Origin: Fusobacterium_C necrophorum_A
Lineage (GTDB): Bacteria > Fusobacteriota > Fusobacteriia > Fusobacteriales > Fusobacteriaceae
NCBI RefSeq assembly: GCF_004134945.1
Contig: NZ_SBAP01000008.1
Coordinates: 1-64,000, forward strand
DNA length: 64,000 nt
Direction of reading: 5' to 3'
Shown here: positions 8,799 to 16,932 of the stretch, in pieces
Position numbering within the stretch: position 1 is the first letter of the stretch
Layout: every line of letters starts with the position of its first letter
The notes under the pieces: model-generated
Database searches by the model: none
What the model was told of the DNA's origin: nothing
Seen by the model: the letters and a program-made list of their open reading frames with translations, nothing else
Position numbers and translations under genes: made by a program

Positions 8799-10121
8799 CT
8801 ATGGTAAATTAGGGAATAATGTAAATAAAATGACAGCTAAAACAGTCGCTAACAATGGAACAATCACAGTTAATTTAAAAACTGCTCCATAAGCATCTTT
8901 ATGTGTTTCATTACAGACTCCATTTGTTACGGTAACAATATATCCATTATGTGGTAAAGAATCTAATGAAGAGGAAGAAATTGCCATAATACGTGCAATA
9001 GCTCCTACTCCCACACCTTTTGCCAAAAATACGGGTCCTAATAATGGAGCCGCTATTCCTAATCCTCCGGATGCAGATCCACAAATCCCTGCAATAACCA
9101 TTGTTCCTAGTGCTACTCCTGAAGTTGCCGGTCCCGGAATATTTGTCATCGCATTTACAACTGCCGGAAAGGCTAAAGCTGCTTTTACAACTCCTCCAAA
9201 TCCAACGACTGCACAAGTATTTGTAATTGAGATTACACTACTTTTCATTGCTACTCCAATATCTGCAATCAATTCTTCCTTCTGAATAAAATGATGCATC
9301 AAAAGAATTGTCAACAAGGTACCTATAAATAAACCTGTTTCTAAATGAACAATATTTTCGCCGTTCCTTTTAATATTAATCAATAGTACTGTAATAATTA
9401 AGGGACATAATGCAAGCATTCCTTTCGGAAGTTTTTCCTCAGAATCCGAAAAGGTGTCTCCCTCTTTTGCCACAAAGTGTGCTCCATTTTGTTTTTCTTT
9501 TTTTACCATTCTGTATAACCAAATACAACCAATCACTAACATAGCAAAACAGGTAACAAAGCCATTCACTGCTCCTGCCATAATGCTTGTATTCATCGCA
9601 TTTGCAACAATAGCATTATGAATTTGTGGAGCTCCAGGAGCGATCATTGCGAAAGTAGAACATCCAAAACATAAAGCCGCAGGAATATATTTCCTAGGCA
9701 AATCAGCCTCATGGAAAACTTGTAACGCAATAGGAAACACAGCAAAACTGATAACAAAGGCACTTACTCCTCCATAGCCTAAAATTCCGCAAGCCAATGG
9801 AATTGCAATAAGTGCTTTATCCGAACCCAGTCCATCAATTAACATTTTAGCAATAGACTTTGCTCCCTTCGTAACTTCCATAGCTTTTCCCATTAAGGTT
9901 CCTGTTAGAAACACAAAGAAATTGGCTTTTAAAAATCCAACAAAACCGTCCATATAATTTGTTTTATACGCTTCATACAAGTTAATTTTTCCTGTTAATG
10001 CCACTACAGCCGTACAAATAAATGCAATTAGGAAAATATTTACTCCTCGCATAACCAGCACCACCAAAAGAACCATTGCAGCTATAATTCCTAGAAGACT
10101 TAAAATAGTTTCTCCATCCAT
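8799..10121 (-). CDS. GntP-family permease
   Basis: A 440-residue polytopic membrane protein, the second GntP-type permease of this operon. It has many hydrophobic helices and the motifs GSASGGLGIAAPLLG near residue 355 and SSSSLDSLPHNG near 390, parallel to those in the permease at 217-1530. Being second in the operon, just after a crotonase, it is the likely main importer of the pathway substrate, probably by cation symport. Start ATG at 10121 with AAGGGGGATTATT before it. The gaps to its neighbours are 17 bp upstream and 27 bp downstream. Confidence 0.85.
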   Translation of the reverse strand: MDGETILSLLGIIAAMVLLVVLVMRGVNIFLIAFICTAVVALTGKINLYEAYKTNYMDGFVGFLKANFFVFLTGTLMGKAMEVTKGAKSIAKMLIDGLGSDKALIAIPLACGILGYGGVSAFVISFAVFPIALQVFHEADLPRKYIPAALCFGCSTFAMIAPGAPQIHNAIVANAMNTSIMAGAVNGFVTCFAMLVIGCIWLYRMVKKEKQNGAHFVAKEGDTFSDSEEKLPKGMLALCPLIITVLLINIKRNGENIVHLETGLFIGTLLTILLMHHFIQKEELIADIGVAMKSSVISITNTCAVVGFGGVVKAALAFPAVVNAMTNIPGPATSGVALGTMVIAGICGSASGGLGIAAPLLGPVFLAKGVGVGAIARIMAISSSSLDSLPHNGYIVTVTNGVCNETHKDAYGAVFKLTVIVPLLATVLAVILFTLFPNLP

Positions 10122-10138
10122 AATAATCCCCCTTATTT

Positions 10139-10927
10139 TTATTTATTCTCGAATTTTGCTTTTCTCTTTTCTAAAAAGGCATACATCCCTTCTTTTTTAT
10201 CAGAAGTTGCAAAGGTTAAAGCAGCGACATCTTTTTCTAACTCTAAGGCATTTGCTAAATCTAAATCCATTCCGGAATTAATGGCTACTTTTGCATATCG
10301 AATTGCAATAGGAGCTTTTTCTAAAATGCTATTCATCATATTTTTAGCTTCTATTAGTAATTCCTCTCGAGTTACTACTTTATTGACTAAGCCAATTTGA
10401 TAAGCTTCTTCAGCACTAATGAATCTGGCTGTATAAATAAATTCTTTTGCCCTTCCTGTTCCAACGAGCCTAGAAAGTCTTTGAGTTCCTCCAAAGCAAG
10501 GAATGACACCTAAATTCACTTCCGGTTGCCCAAAAACAGCTTCGCTGGAAGCAATTCTTAAATCACAACTCATGGCTAGTTCACAACCTCCACCTAATGC
10601 ATACCCATTTACTGCAGCTAATACAGGTTTTTCCAACTCTTCTAATTGATTAAAAATTTTTTGTGCATAGTTAGCATATTTACGTCCCTCTTCTGCAGAA
10701 TAATCTTTCATTTGAGAAATATCGGCACCTGCTACAAATGCTTTTCCGTTTCCGGTAATAATCACTCCCCAAACCTCTTCCTTTCCTTTAAGCCATTCAA
10801 TAATATTCAATAATTCACTCAGTGTTTCATTATTTAATGCATTCATGGCACTTGGCCGATCCATAGTAACAAAAGCTATTTTTCCCTCGACTTTTACCTT
10901 TACACATTTTAATTCCCCTAACTTCAT
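10139..10927 (-). CDS. enoyl-CoA hydratase (crotonase family), first gene of operon
   Basis: A 262-residue crotonase with AGADISQMKDY near residue 66, NGYALGGGCELAMSCD near 103 and GQPEVNLGVIPCFGG near 132. The open frame reaches 11002, but the ATG at 10927 follows AAGGGAGGCATATTTG and the longer frame would begin inside the promoter, so the shorter start is chosen. It is the first gene after the sigma-54-type promoter at 10970-10986. It is a paralogue of the crotonase at 3137-3922; the conserved blocks are nearly identical while the N-termini differ. Confidence 0.9.
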   Translation of the reverse strand: MKLGELKCVKVKVEGKIAFVTMDRPSAMNALNNETLSELLNIIEWLKGKEEVWGVIITGNGKAFVAGADISQMKDYSAEEGRKYANYAQKIFNQLEELEKPVLAAVNGYALGGGCELAMSCDLRIASSEAVFGQPEVNLGVIPCFGGTQRLSRLVGTGRAKEFIYTARFISAEEAYQIGLVNKVVTREELLIEAKNMMNSILEKAPIAIRYAKVAINSGMDLDLANALELEKDVAALTFATSDKKEGMYAFLEKRKAKFENK

Positions 10928-10969
10928 CAAATATGCCTCCCTTATTTTTATGTCTGTCACTCTATAATA

Positions 10970-10986
10970 AGCAAAAAGTATGCCAA
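10970..10986 (-). promoter_or_regulatory. sigma-54 (RpoN) -24/-12 promoter of the acyl-CoA operon
   Basis: Read on the minus strand the sequence is TTGGCATACTTTTTGCT. This matches the sigma-54 consensus TGGCAC-N5-TTGC with one mismatch and the required 10-bp gap between the GG and GC pairs. It lies 43 bp upstream of the first crotonase start. The divergent gene encodes a sigma-54 activator with the GAFTGA loop, which supports the assignment. Confidence 0.82.
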
Positions 10987-11053
10987 TTTTAATTTTTATC
11001 AAAAATCAATTTATTTGCCACTTTTATTTCACTTCATAATTTTACAAAATTTC

Positions 11054-11087
11054 ATTTTTGAGAATTGGTATCAATTTTGAGAATTTT
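11054..11087. promoter_or_regulatory. candidate enhancer (activator-binding) repeats
   Basis: Two direct copies of TTTTGAGAATT (11056-11066 and 11075-11085) are spaced 19 bp apart, close to two helical turns. Between them lies an imperfect palindrome, AATTG-GTAT-CAATT (11063-11076). The pair is about 70-115 bp upstream of the -24/-12 promoter, the usual distance for an upstream activating sequence bound by a sigma-54 activator. The role is inferred from position and repetition. Confidence 0.5.
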
Positions 11088-11111
11088 ATAGATGATTCCA
11101 TTTAAATCTGT

Positions 11112-11140
11112 TTGTTTGTCAATTCCAAATATGTTATAAT
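11112..11140 (+). promoter_or_regulatory. sigma-70-type promoter of the activator gene
   Basis: TTGTTT (11112-11117) and TATAAT (11135-11140) with a 17-bp spacer lie 36 bp upstream of the ATG of the regulator at 11177. The ribosome site is AAAGGAGAGAGG. Confidence 0.6.
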
Positions 11141-11176
11141 TTGAGAACAAAAACATAGAAAGGAGAGAGGAACATC

Positions 11177-12583
11177 ATGAGGTATGAAGAAAAAAATCGA
11201 TATCAATATATTTTTAATAAAGTATTTGACATGAGTGAAGACGGATTTATTGTAGTAGATCCCCAAGGAATCGTTACAGATATCAACGAAAGATATTGTA
11301 ATTTTTTTAAAACTACAAAAGAGCAAGTAATCGGCAAAAGTATTTTAAATATCATTCCCAATTCCAAAATGTTAGATATCGTCAGCAAGACTTATACGGA
11401 AGAAAGTGTTGTTCATACCTATATTGCCGGAGCCCCGGCAGGAGAAAAAGTTATTGTTAGTCGATCCTATGTAGAAGATGAAGTTGGAAAAGTTATTGCA
11501 GGGGTTGCTCAAGTAAAATTCAAAGTTGCAAGTTTAGAGACTACCAAGAGACTTCTAGAAGAATATTCTACTTTGAATTATTATAAAGAGCAGTATACCG
11601 CTTTACAAAAAAGCAATTATGGATTTGATTCTATCATTGGGAATGATACAAATTTTATCATGCAAAAATTAAAAAGTTTAAAAGTAGCCAAAACTTCCTT
11701 TTCTATTCTATTAACAGGAGAAACAGGAACAGGGAAAGAAGTTTTTGCTCGTGCAATTCATAACAGCAGTGAGCGTAGCAAAAATCCTATGATTAGTATT
11801 AACTGTGCTGCTATTCCTAATGATTTACTGGAATCTGAACTTTTTGGTTATGAAGAAGGAGCTTTTACAGGAGCTAAAAAAGGGGGGAAAAAAGGAAAAT
11901 TTTTATTGGCAAATCGTTCCACTATTTTCTTAGATGAAATCGGAGATATGCCTCTTCCTATGCAGGCAAAATTGCTTCGAGTTTTGGAAGAAAAAAAGAT
12001 AGATCCTATTGGGTCCATAAAATCTATCCCTGTTGATATTCGTGTTATTTCAGCTACAAAAAAGAATTTACAAAAAATGGTTTTAGACGGAGAATTTCGA
12101 GAAGATCTATTCTATAGGCTCAACGTCATTAATATTGAAATGATTCCTCTTCGTAATCGACGAGATGATATCCTGCTTTTATCAGAATACTTCTTAAATA
12201 AATTAAATAATGAATACCGAACTAATATTGCTTTTTCTCCTGAGGTTCAACTCTGCTTTTATTCTTATGATTGGCCTGGGAATATACGAGAACTTGATAA
12301 TGTAATAAAAAGTGCCTATGCGGTTTGTAATGAAAATTTTATTCAAATTCCCGATTTACCGTCAAGAATTGTAGAGTTTATCAATCACGATTCTATAAGC
12401 CCTCAAAAATTAAGTTATCATGAAGCTATGAGCCAATACCAAGAAAAGTTATTAAAATATTACTTGAAACAAAGCAAGGGAAATATACAAAAAGCTGCAA
12501 AATTATCAAAAATTCATCCAAGTCTGTTTTATAAAAAAATTCAAAAATATCAGTTAAACAAACATAAATTTACAGAAGACTAA
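11177..12583 (+). CDS. sigma-54-dependent transcriptional activator with PAS sensor domain
   Basis: A 468-residue enhancer-binding protein. Residues about 10-110 form a PAS domain (MSEDGFIVVDPQGIVTDIN) that probably senses the pathway substrate. The AAA+ domain has Walker A GETGTGKE (181-188), the sigma-54 contact loop GAFTGA (228-233) and Walker B FLDEIGD (251-257). The C-terminus has a Fis-type helix-turn-helix (GNIQKAAKLSKIHPSLFYKK). There is no receiver domain, so control is likely by direct ligand sensing as in RocR-like activators. It is divergent from the acyl-CoA operon that carries a -24/-12 promoter, so it is the likely local activator of that operon. Confidence 0.93.
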   Translation: MRYEEKNRYQYIFNKVFDMSEDGFIVVDPQGIVTDINERYCNFFKTTKEQVIGKSILNIIPNSKMLDIVSKTYTEESVVHTYIAGAPAGEKVIVSRSYVEDEVGKVIAGVAQVKFKVASLETTKRLLEEYSTLNYYKEQYTALQKSNYGFDSIIGNDTNFIMQKLKSLKVAKTSFSILLTGETGTGKEVFARAIHNSSERSKNPMISINCAAIPNDLLESELFGYEEGAFTGAKKGGKKGKFLLANRSTIFLDEIGDMPLPMQAKLLRVLEEKKIDPIGSIKSIPVDIRVISATKKNLQKMVLDGEFREDLFYRLNVINIEMIPLRNRRDDILLLSEYFLNKLNNEYRTNIAFSPEVQLCFYSYDWPGNIRELDNVIKSAYAVCNENFIQIPDLPSRIVEFINHDSISPQKLSYHEAMSQYQEKLLKYYLKQSKGNIQKAAKLSKIHPSLFYKKIQKYQLNKHKFTED

Positions 12584-12588
12584 AAAAT

Positions 12589-12652
12589 AGAGACAATGAA
12601 ATTTTCCTGATTAAGGATTATTTCACTGTCTCATTTCAATTTTATCAAATTG
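12589..12652. repeat. short repeat with inverted arms, possible bidirectional terminator
   Basis: The 21 bp at 12589-12609 (AGAGACAATGAAATTTTCCTG) are identical to 62419-62439, and the next part (TCTCATTTCAATTTTATCAAA) resembles 62480-62505. Here the arms GAGACAATGAAAT and ATTTCACTGTCTC also pair as a hairpin with one mismatch, flanked by A-runs and T-rich DNA, between two convergent genes. It could be a terminator used in both directions, derived from a mobile-element end. Confidence 0.5.
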
Positions 12653-12672
12653 TCAAACGGAACAGGAGCTTT

Positions 12673-14214
12673 CTATTTTATTTTTCTAATGACATCAATG
12701 ATACTTCCATCCCGATATTCCACGACAGCGACAACTTCATCGCTAAATTCCGCTTTCTTTGGTTCTCCGGCTAAGAATTTCGCTCTTTCAATCAAACTGT
12801 CCATTTCAATCAATTCCATTCCCGCTTTTTCAAAATTAGCTTTTAAATCCGGTCTTAATGGATTTACAGTAACTCCCAATTCCGTTACTAACACATCTAC
12901 GGTTTCTCCCGGAGTTACTACCGTGGTTACTCTGTCAATCACAATAGGTAGCCTTCCTCTCAATAATGGAGCTACAATGATGGACATTTTCGCACAGGCT
13001 GCCGCATCCGAATGCCCTCCCGAAGCTGCTCGAATCACTCCATTGGATCCGGAAATTACATTGACATTAAAGTCTCTATCAATTTCCAAAGCACTTAACA
13101 CTACGAAATCTAATTTATTCACAGCTGCCGACTTGTTAAACGGACTTGCATAGAAATCCGCACTAATTTCTTGATGTAAGGCATTTTTGGTAATAGAAGC
13201 GACCCCTCCCAAATCAAAGTCCTGTACATCAAAAATTTTCTTTACCAAGCCTTCTTCCAACAAAGAAGCAAAGGCTGCTGTAATTCCACCTAAAGCATAG
13301 CTGCAGCTAATTCCTCTCTTTAACATTTCTTCTTTTATAAATCGAGTAACTGCAAGAGCCGCCCCTCCTGATCCTGTTTGCATGGAGAAGCCATCTACAA
13401 AATATCCCGACGCAATCATAGCTTTTACTACATTTTTTGCAATCAACAGTTCTTTTGGATTTTTTGTAAACCGAGTTGCTCCGGACATAATTCCATTGGG
13501 GTCTCCAATTTCTTCTACTTCCACGACAAAGTCAACTTGTGTTTGCGGAATACTGATTGGATGATTTGGATACTCTACTAAAGTATCCGTAATCAACACC
13601 ACTTTCTTTGCATATTGTGCATCCACCATAGCATATCCTAAAGATCCGCAAACAGACTTCCCAACAACTCCATTCGCATTTCCCATACAGTCGGAAGAAG
13701 GAACTCCTAAGAAGGCGACATCAATTTTCAAATCTCCTTCTACAATAGCCCTAGCTCTTCCTCCATGAGAACGAATCACTGCCGGAGAGGCTAACACACC
13801 GTTCGAAATGGCCTGTGCTAACTTTCCTCTCAATCCGCTTGATTCAATTCGGGTTACCACTCCTTTTTCAATATAATCCACCATACAGTCGTGAGCCCCT
13901 GTAAAAGAACTTGCCGCAACTCTCAAATCTTTAAAGCCCATAGTTGCAATGACTTCCATCACCATAGGAAGAACTTTATCCCCATCTCGAAAATGATGAT
14001 GAAAAGAGATGGTCATCCCGTCTTTTAATCCTGATTTTCGAATCGCTTCTTCTAAAGAAGATACCACTTTTGTTCTTCTTACCTGTCCTTTGAATTCTCT
14101 TGCTTCCTCTATAGTCCCTTCGGGTTGAAAGGCGAAAGGAGAAACATAAGCTTTTCTCTTTTCATATCCTTTGATAGAAGCCAATAAAGCTTCATTTATT
14201 CTTACTTCTTTCAT
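12673..14214 (-). CDS. citF: citrate lyase alpha subunit (citrate:ACP transferase)
   Basis: A 513-residue CitF, which exchanges the acetyl group on the acyl carrier protein for citrate or a similar acid. Family features include SFHHHFRDGD near residue 70, GGRARAIVEGDLKIDVAF near 150 and TGSGGAALAVTRF near 280. The frame is open from 14223, but that ATG directly abuts the GAGGAGG site; the ATG at 14214 has nine-base spacing and is preferred. It is the last gene of the operon. The same subunit family also serves citramalate lyase in glutamate-fermenting anaerobes, so the true acid could be citrate or citramalate. Confidence 0.9.
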   Translation of the reverse strand: MKEVRINEALLASIKGYEKRKAYVSPFAFQPEGTIEEAREFKGQVRRTKVVSSLEEAIRKSGLKDGMTISFHHHFRDGDKVLPMVMEVIATMGFKDLRVAASSFTGAHDCMVDYIEKGVVTRIESSGLRGKLAQAISNGVLASPAVIRSHGGRARAIVEGDLKIDVAFLGVPSSDCMGNANGVVGKSVCGSLGYAMVDAQYAKKVVLITDTLVEYPNHPISIPQTQVDFVVEVEEIGDPNGIMSGATRFTKNPKELLIAKNVVKAMIASGYFVDGFSMQTGSGGAALAVTRFIKEEMLKRGISCSYALGGITAAFASLLEEGLVKKIFDVQDFDLGGVASITKNALHQEISADFYASPFNKSAAVNKLDFVVLSALEIDRDFNVNVISGSNGVIRAASGGHSDAAACAKMSIIVAPLLRGRLPIVIDRVTTVVTPGETVDVLVTELGVTVNPLRPDLKANFEKAGMELIEMDSLIERAKFLAGEPKKAEFSDEVVAVVEYRDGSIIDVIRKIK

Positions 14215-14215
14215 C

Positions 14216-15118
14216 TTACGCATCCTCCTCTTCCCAATTCAATCCGGCTGCTTTGGCTAGACTTAATACATGTTGTGCTCTTTCAATGATGGGTTTATCA
14301 ATCATTTTTCCATCAACTGTGAAAACTCCTTTTCCTTCTTTGAAAGCTTGTTCTGTTGCCTTCATAATTTTCACGGACTTCCTTAATGATTTTTCATCCG
14401 GCGTATATACCTGATGAATTAGCTCAATTTGGCTAGGATGAATCAAAGATTTTCCGTCAAAGCCCATTTGTTTAATCATCGTCGCTTCTTTTACAAATCC
14501 TTCATGATTATCAATATCGGAATATACAGAATCCAAGGCCGCAATTCCTGCTGATTTCGCTGCCATAACTACCATAGCTCTTCCCATTAACATTTCAATT
14601 CCTTCCGGAGAACGTGTTGTTTTTAAGTTTGTTACATAGTCTTCTCCTCCGATTGCCATTCCAATCAATCTCGGAGATGATCTTGCGATTTCCAAAGCAT
14701 TCAAGGCTCCTAAAGGACTTTCAATCGCTACCATTATTTTTGTAGTTCCTACCGGAATTCCCGCTTCTTTCTCTATTCTTTCAATATGAGCTTCCACCTT
14801 TCTTACATCTTCCGGGATATCCGTTTTTGGAATTCTGACTACTTCAATTCCTGCTCTTACAACGGCTTCCAAATCTTCCACCCCAAATTCTGTATCCAAG
14901 GCATTGATTCGCACTACCGTTTCAATTCCCATTTCTTTATAAAATGGTCCAAATTTTTTCAACATATGAAATAATAAAATTCTAGCAGAATCTTTTTCCG
15001 TGATTGCAACGGAATCTTCTAAGTCAAACATAACGGAATCCGGCTTATACACATAAGCGTCTCTCATTAGTCCCGGTTTTGTTGCCGGAACAAATAACAT
15101 CGATCTTCTTAGTCTCAT
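14216..15118 (-). CDS. citE: citrate lyase beta subunit (citryl-ACP lyase)
   Basis: A 300-residue HpcH/HpaI-type lyase that cleaves citryl-ACP to acetyl-ACP and oxaloacetate. It has RSMLFVPATKPGLM at the N-terminus, DSVMFDLEDSVAITEKD near residue 30, RINALDTEFG near 70 and GEDYVTNLKTTRS near 165, with the metal ligands expected of CitE. The ATG at 15118 follows GTAGGGAGGGAAGA; the longer frame to 15160 overlaps citD and lacks a better ribosome site. Its stop lies one base before the preferred citF start. Confidence 0.92.
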   Translation of the reverse strand: MRLRRSMLFVPATKPGLMRDAYVYKPDSVMFDLEDSVAITEKDSARILLFHMLKKFGPFYKEMGIETVVRINALDTEFGVEDLEAVVRAGIEVVRIPKTDIPEDVRKVEAHIERIEKEAGIPVGTTKIMVAIESPLGALNALEIARSSPRLIGMAIGGEDYVTNLKTTRSPEGIEMLMGRAMVVMAAKSAGIAALDSVYSDIDNHEGFVKEATMIKQMGFDGKSLIHPSQIELIHQVYTPDEKSLRKSVKIMKATEQAFKEGKGVFTVDGKMIDKPIIERAQHVLSLAKAAGLNWEEEDA

Positions 15119-15128
15119 TCTTCCCTCC

Positions 15129-15413
15129 CTACTTCCAAATATATTTCGTACTTTGAGCACTTCTCATCACCGCTGTTTGTACTCTACTCATAATGACAAC
15201 TTCTATCGCTCCATTGTCTTCCGCTTCCAGTTTTGCAGAAGAAATTTCCATGTCTTTCAATGTCTTTTCAATGGTTTCTCGAATATTATCCCCAAATTGT
15301 TCCATGACTTTACTTTTCAAAGAAATTTCAATGCCTTGCTCCGCCGGTTCAATCGAAATAAAAATATCATTTTTATCTGTCGTTCCTGCCATTGCAGGTA
15401 CTTTTAATTCCAT
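15129..15413 (-). CDS. citD: citrate lyase acyl carrier protein (gamma), unusual prosthetic site
   Basis: A 94-residue CitD with the family frame (MELKVPAMAGTTDKNDIF, then KVMEQFGDNIRETI and SRVQTAVMRSAQ). CitD normally carries the phosphoribosyl-dephospho-CoA arm on Ser14 within AGTLESSD. Here residue 14 is Lys, and the only nearby hydroxyl residues are Thr11 and Thr12; the codons (ACG ACA GAT AAA AAT GAT) were read directly. Either a threonine carries the arm, the protein is inactive, or this is a divergent subclass. Genes for arm synthesis (citC, citX, citG) are not in this operon. Confidence 0.88.
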   Translation of the reverse strand: MELKVPAMAGTTDKNDIFISIEPAEQGIEISLKSKVMEQFGDNIRETIEKTLKDMEISSAKLEAEDNGAIEVVIMSRVQTAVMRSAQSTKYIWK

Positions 15414-15425
15414 ACTATGCCTCCT

Positions 15426-16544
15426 CTATTTAAATACTGCTAATAATACTCCTGCCGCTACCGCAGAACCAATGACTCCTGCTACATTTGGTCCCATGGC
15501 ATGCATCAGTAAAAAATTACTCGGATTTTCTTCCTGTCCTACTTTCTGTACAACTCTAGCTGCCATAGGCACGGCACTTACTCCTGCTGCCCCTATCATA
15601 GGATTGATTTTTCCTCCACTTACTTTACACATGATTTTTCCGAAAATAACTCCGCCGGCTGTTCCAAAACCAAAAGCAAACAATCCTAACAACACAATTT
15701 TAATCGTTGTTAAGGTCAAAAATGTTTCTGCATTTGTTGTTGCCCCTACTGTGGTTCCCAAGCAAATCGTAATAACATACATCATTGCTCCTTTCGCATG
15801 TTCTACTAAATTTGGAACTATTCCTGATTCTTTCATTACATTTCCTAACATCAACATTCCCACTAAAGGAGCTGAAGAGGGAATCAATAAAATAACAATG
15901 ATAGTAACTAAAATTGGGAATATAATTTTTTCTCGTCTTGTGACCTGTCGAAGCTGAACCATTTTGATTTCTCGTTCTTTTTTTGTTGTTAACAGTCGAA
16001 TAATCGGTGGCTGAATAACAGGAACCAATGCCATATAGGAATAGGCTGCTACCGCAATGGGACCTAACATATCCGGTGCTAATTTTGATGTCAAATAAAT
16101 AGCAGTCGGTCCATCCGCTCCTCCGATAATCCCGACAGAAGCTGCTGCCTTTCCGGATAAGCCTAACAAAATGGAACCGACAAAAGCAGCAAAAATTCCT
16201 AATTGAGCTGCCGCTCCTAATAACAGACTCTTAGGATTTGCAATCAGAGGTCCAAAGTCAGTACTTGCCCCGATTGCCAAGAAAATCATAGGAGGATAAA
16301 TTCCCAGTTTGACTCCTTTGTATAACCAATATAATAATCCTCCTTCATCCATCAGACCTTCATTGGGAACTCCCGGTAAATTTACTAATAACATTCCGAA
16401 TGAAATCGGTAACAATAGATACGGTTCATAGCCTTTTTTTATTGCTAAATACAATAAACACAGGGCAACTAAAATCATAATAGATTTATGAACTGTCAAC
16501 ATAGATAGGCCGGTTGTCTGATATAAAGTATAAAGTAATTCCAT
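15426..16544 (-). CDS. oadB: sodium-pumping decarboxylase beta subunit
   Basis: A 372-residue membrane protein of the OadB/MmdB/GcdB family, which decarboxylates carboxybiotin and exports sodium. The channel motif GGADGPTAIYLTSKLAP lies near residue 140 with the conserved Asp, and GTTVGATTNAETFL near 260. Together with the carboxyltransferase, biotin carrier and gamma subunits just upstream it would make oxaloacetate decarboxylase, turning the oxaloacetate from citrate lyase into pyruvate while storing energy as a sodium gradient. The gap to citD is 12 bp. Methylmalonyl-CoA decarboxylase is the alternative for the family but fits this context less well. Confidence 0.92.
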   Translation of the reverse strand: MELLYTLYQTTGLSMLTVHKSIMILVALCLLYLAIKKGYEPYLLLPISFGMLLVNLPGVPNEGLMDEGGLLYWLYKGVKLGIYPPMIFLAIGASTDFGPLIANPKSLLLGAAAQLGIFAAFVGSILLGLSGKAAASVGIIGGADGPTAIYLTSKLAPDMLGPIAVAAYSYMALVPVIQPPIIRLLTTKKEREIKMVQLRQVTRREKIIFPILVTIIVILLIPSSAPLVGMLMLGNVMKESGIVPNLVEHAKGAMMYVITICLGTTVGATTNAETFLTLTTIKIVLLGLFAFGFGTAGGVIFGKIMCKVSGGKINPMIGAAGVSAVPMAARVVQKVGQEENPSNFLLMHAMGPNVAGVIGSAVAAGVLLAVFK

Positions 16545-16557
16545 GCCGCTCTCCTTT

Positions 16558-16923
16558 CTATGCTAAAGTAATCAATACTTTTCCGTTGTCTACATTTTCT
16601 CCTTTAGACACATGAATATTTGCTATTCTTCCTGCAACAGGTGCTACAATGGAATTTTCCATTTTCATCGCTTCCAAAATTACTAACTCTTCTCCCTCGG
16701 CTACTTGATCTCCTATTGATACTACAATATCTACAATCATACCTTGCATAGGAGCTTCCACTACAGTGCCCGTTACTGCACTTGTTATGGATGCCGATGC
16801 TCCTGTATCCGCTTTCTTTTGAGTTGAAGTAGTCGTTATGATCTTACCTTCTTTTTCTGTGATCGCTTCCAACTCTACCTCATAGACTTTTTCTCCGATT
16901 TTTAATTTATAAACCTTAATCAT
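16558..16923 (-). CDS. biotin carrier protein of the sodium-pump decarboxylase
   Basis: A 121-residue biotinyl protein with a Thr/Ala-rich linker around residues 30-55 and a C-terminal biotin domain. The biotin is expected on Lys87 in LEAMKMENSI, with the usual hairpin residues VAPVAGRI after it. It carries CO2 from the carboxyltransferase to the membrane beta subunit. In Klebsiella this domain is fused to the C-terminus of OadA; here it is a separate gene, as in glutaconyl-CoA and methylmalonyl-CoA decarboxylases. Confidence 0.93.
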   Translation of the reverse strand: MIKVYKLKIGEKVYEVELEAITEKEGKIITTTSTQKKADTGASASITSAVTGTVVEAPMQGMIVDIVVSIGDQVAEGEELVILEAMKMENSIVAPVAGRIANIHVSKGENVDNGKVLITLA

Positions 16924-16932
16924 GTTTTCCCC

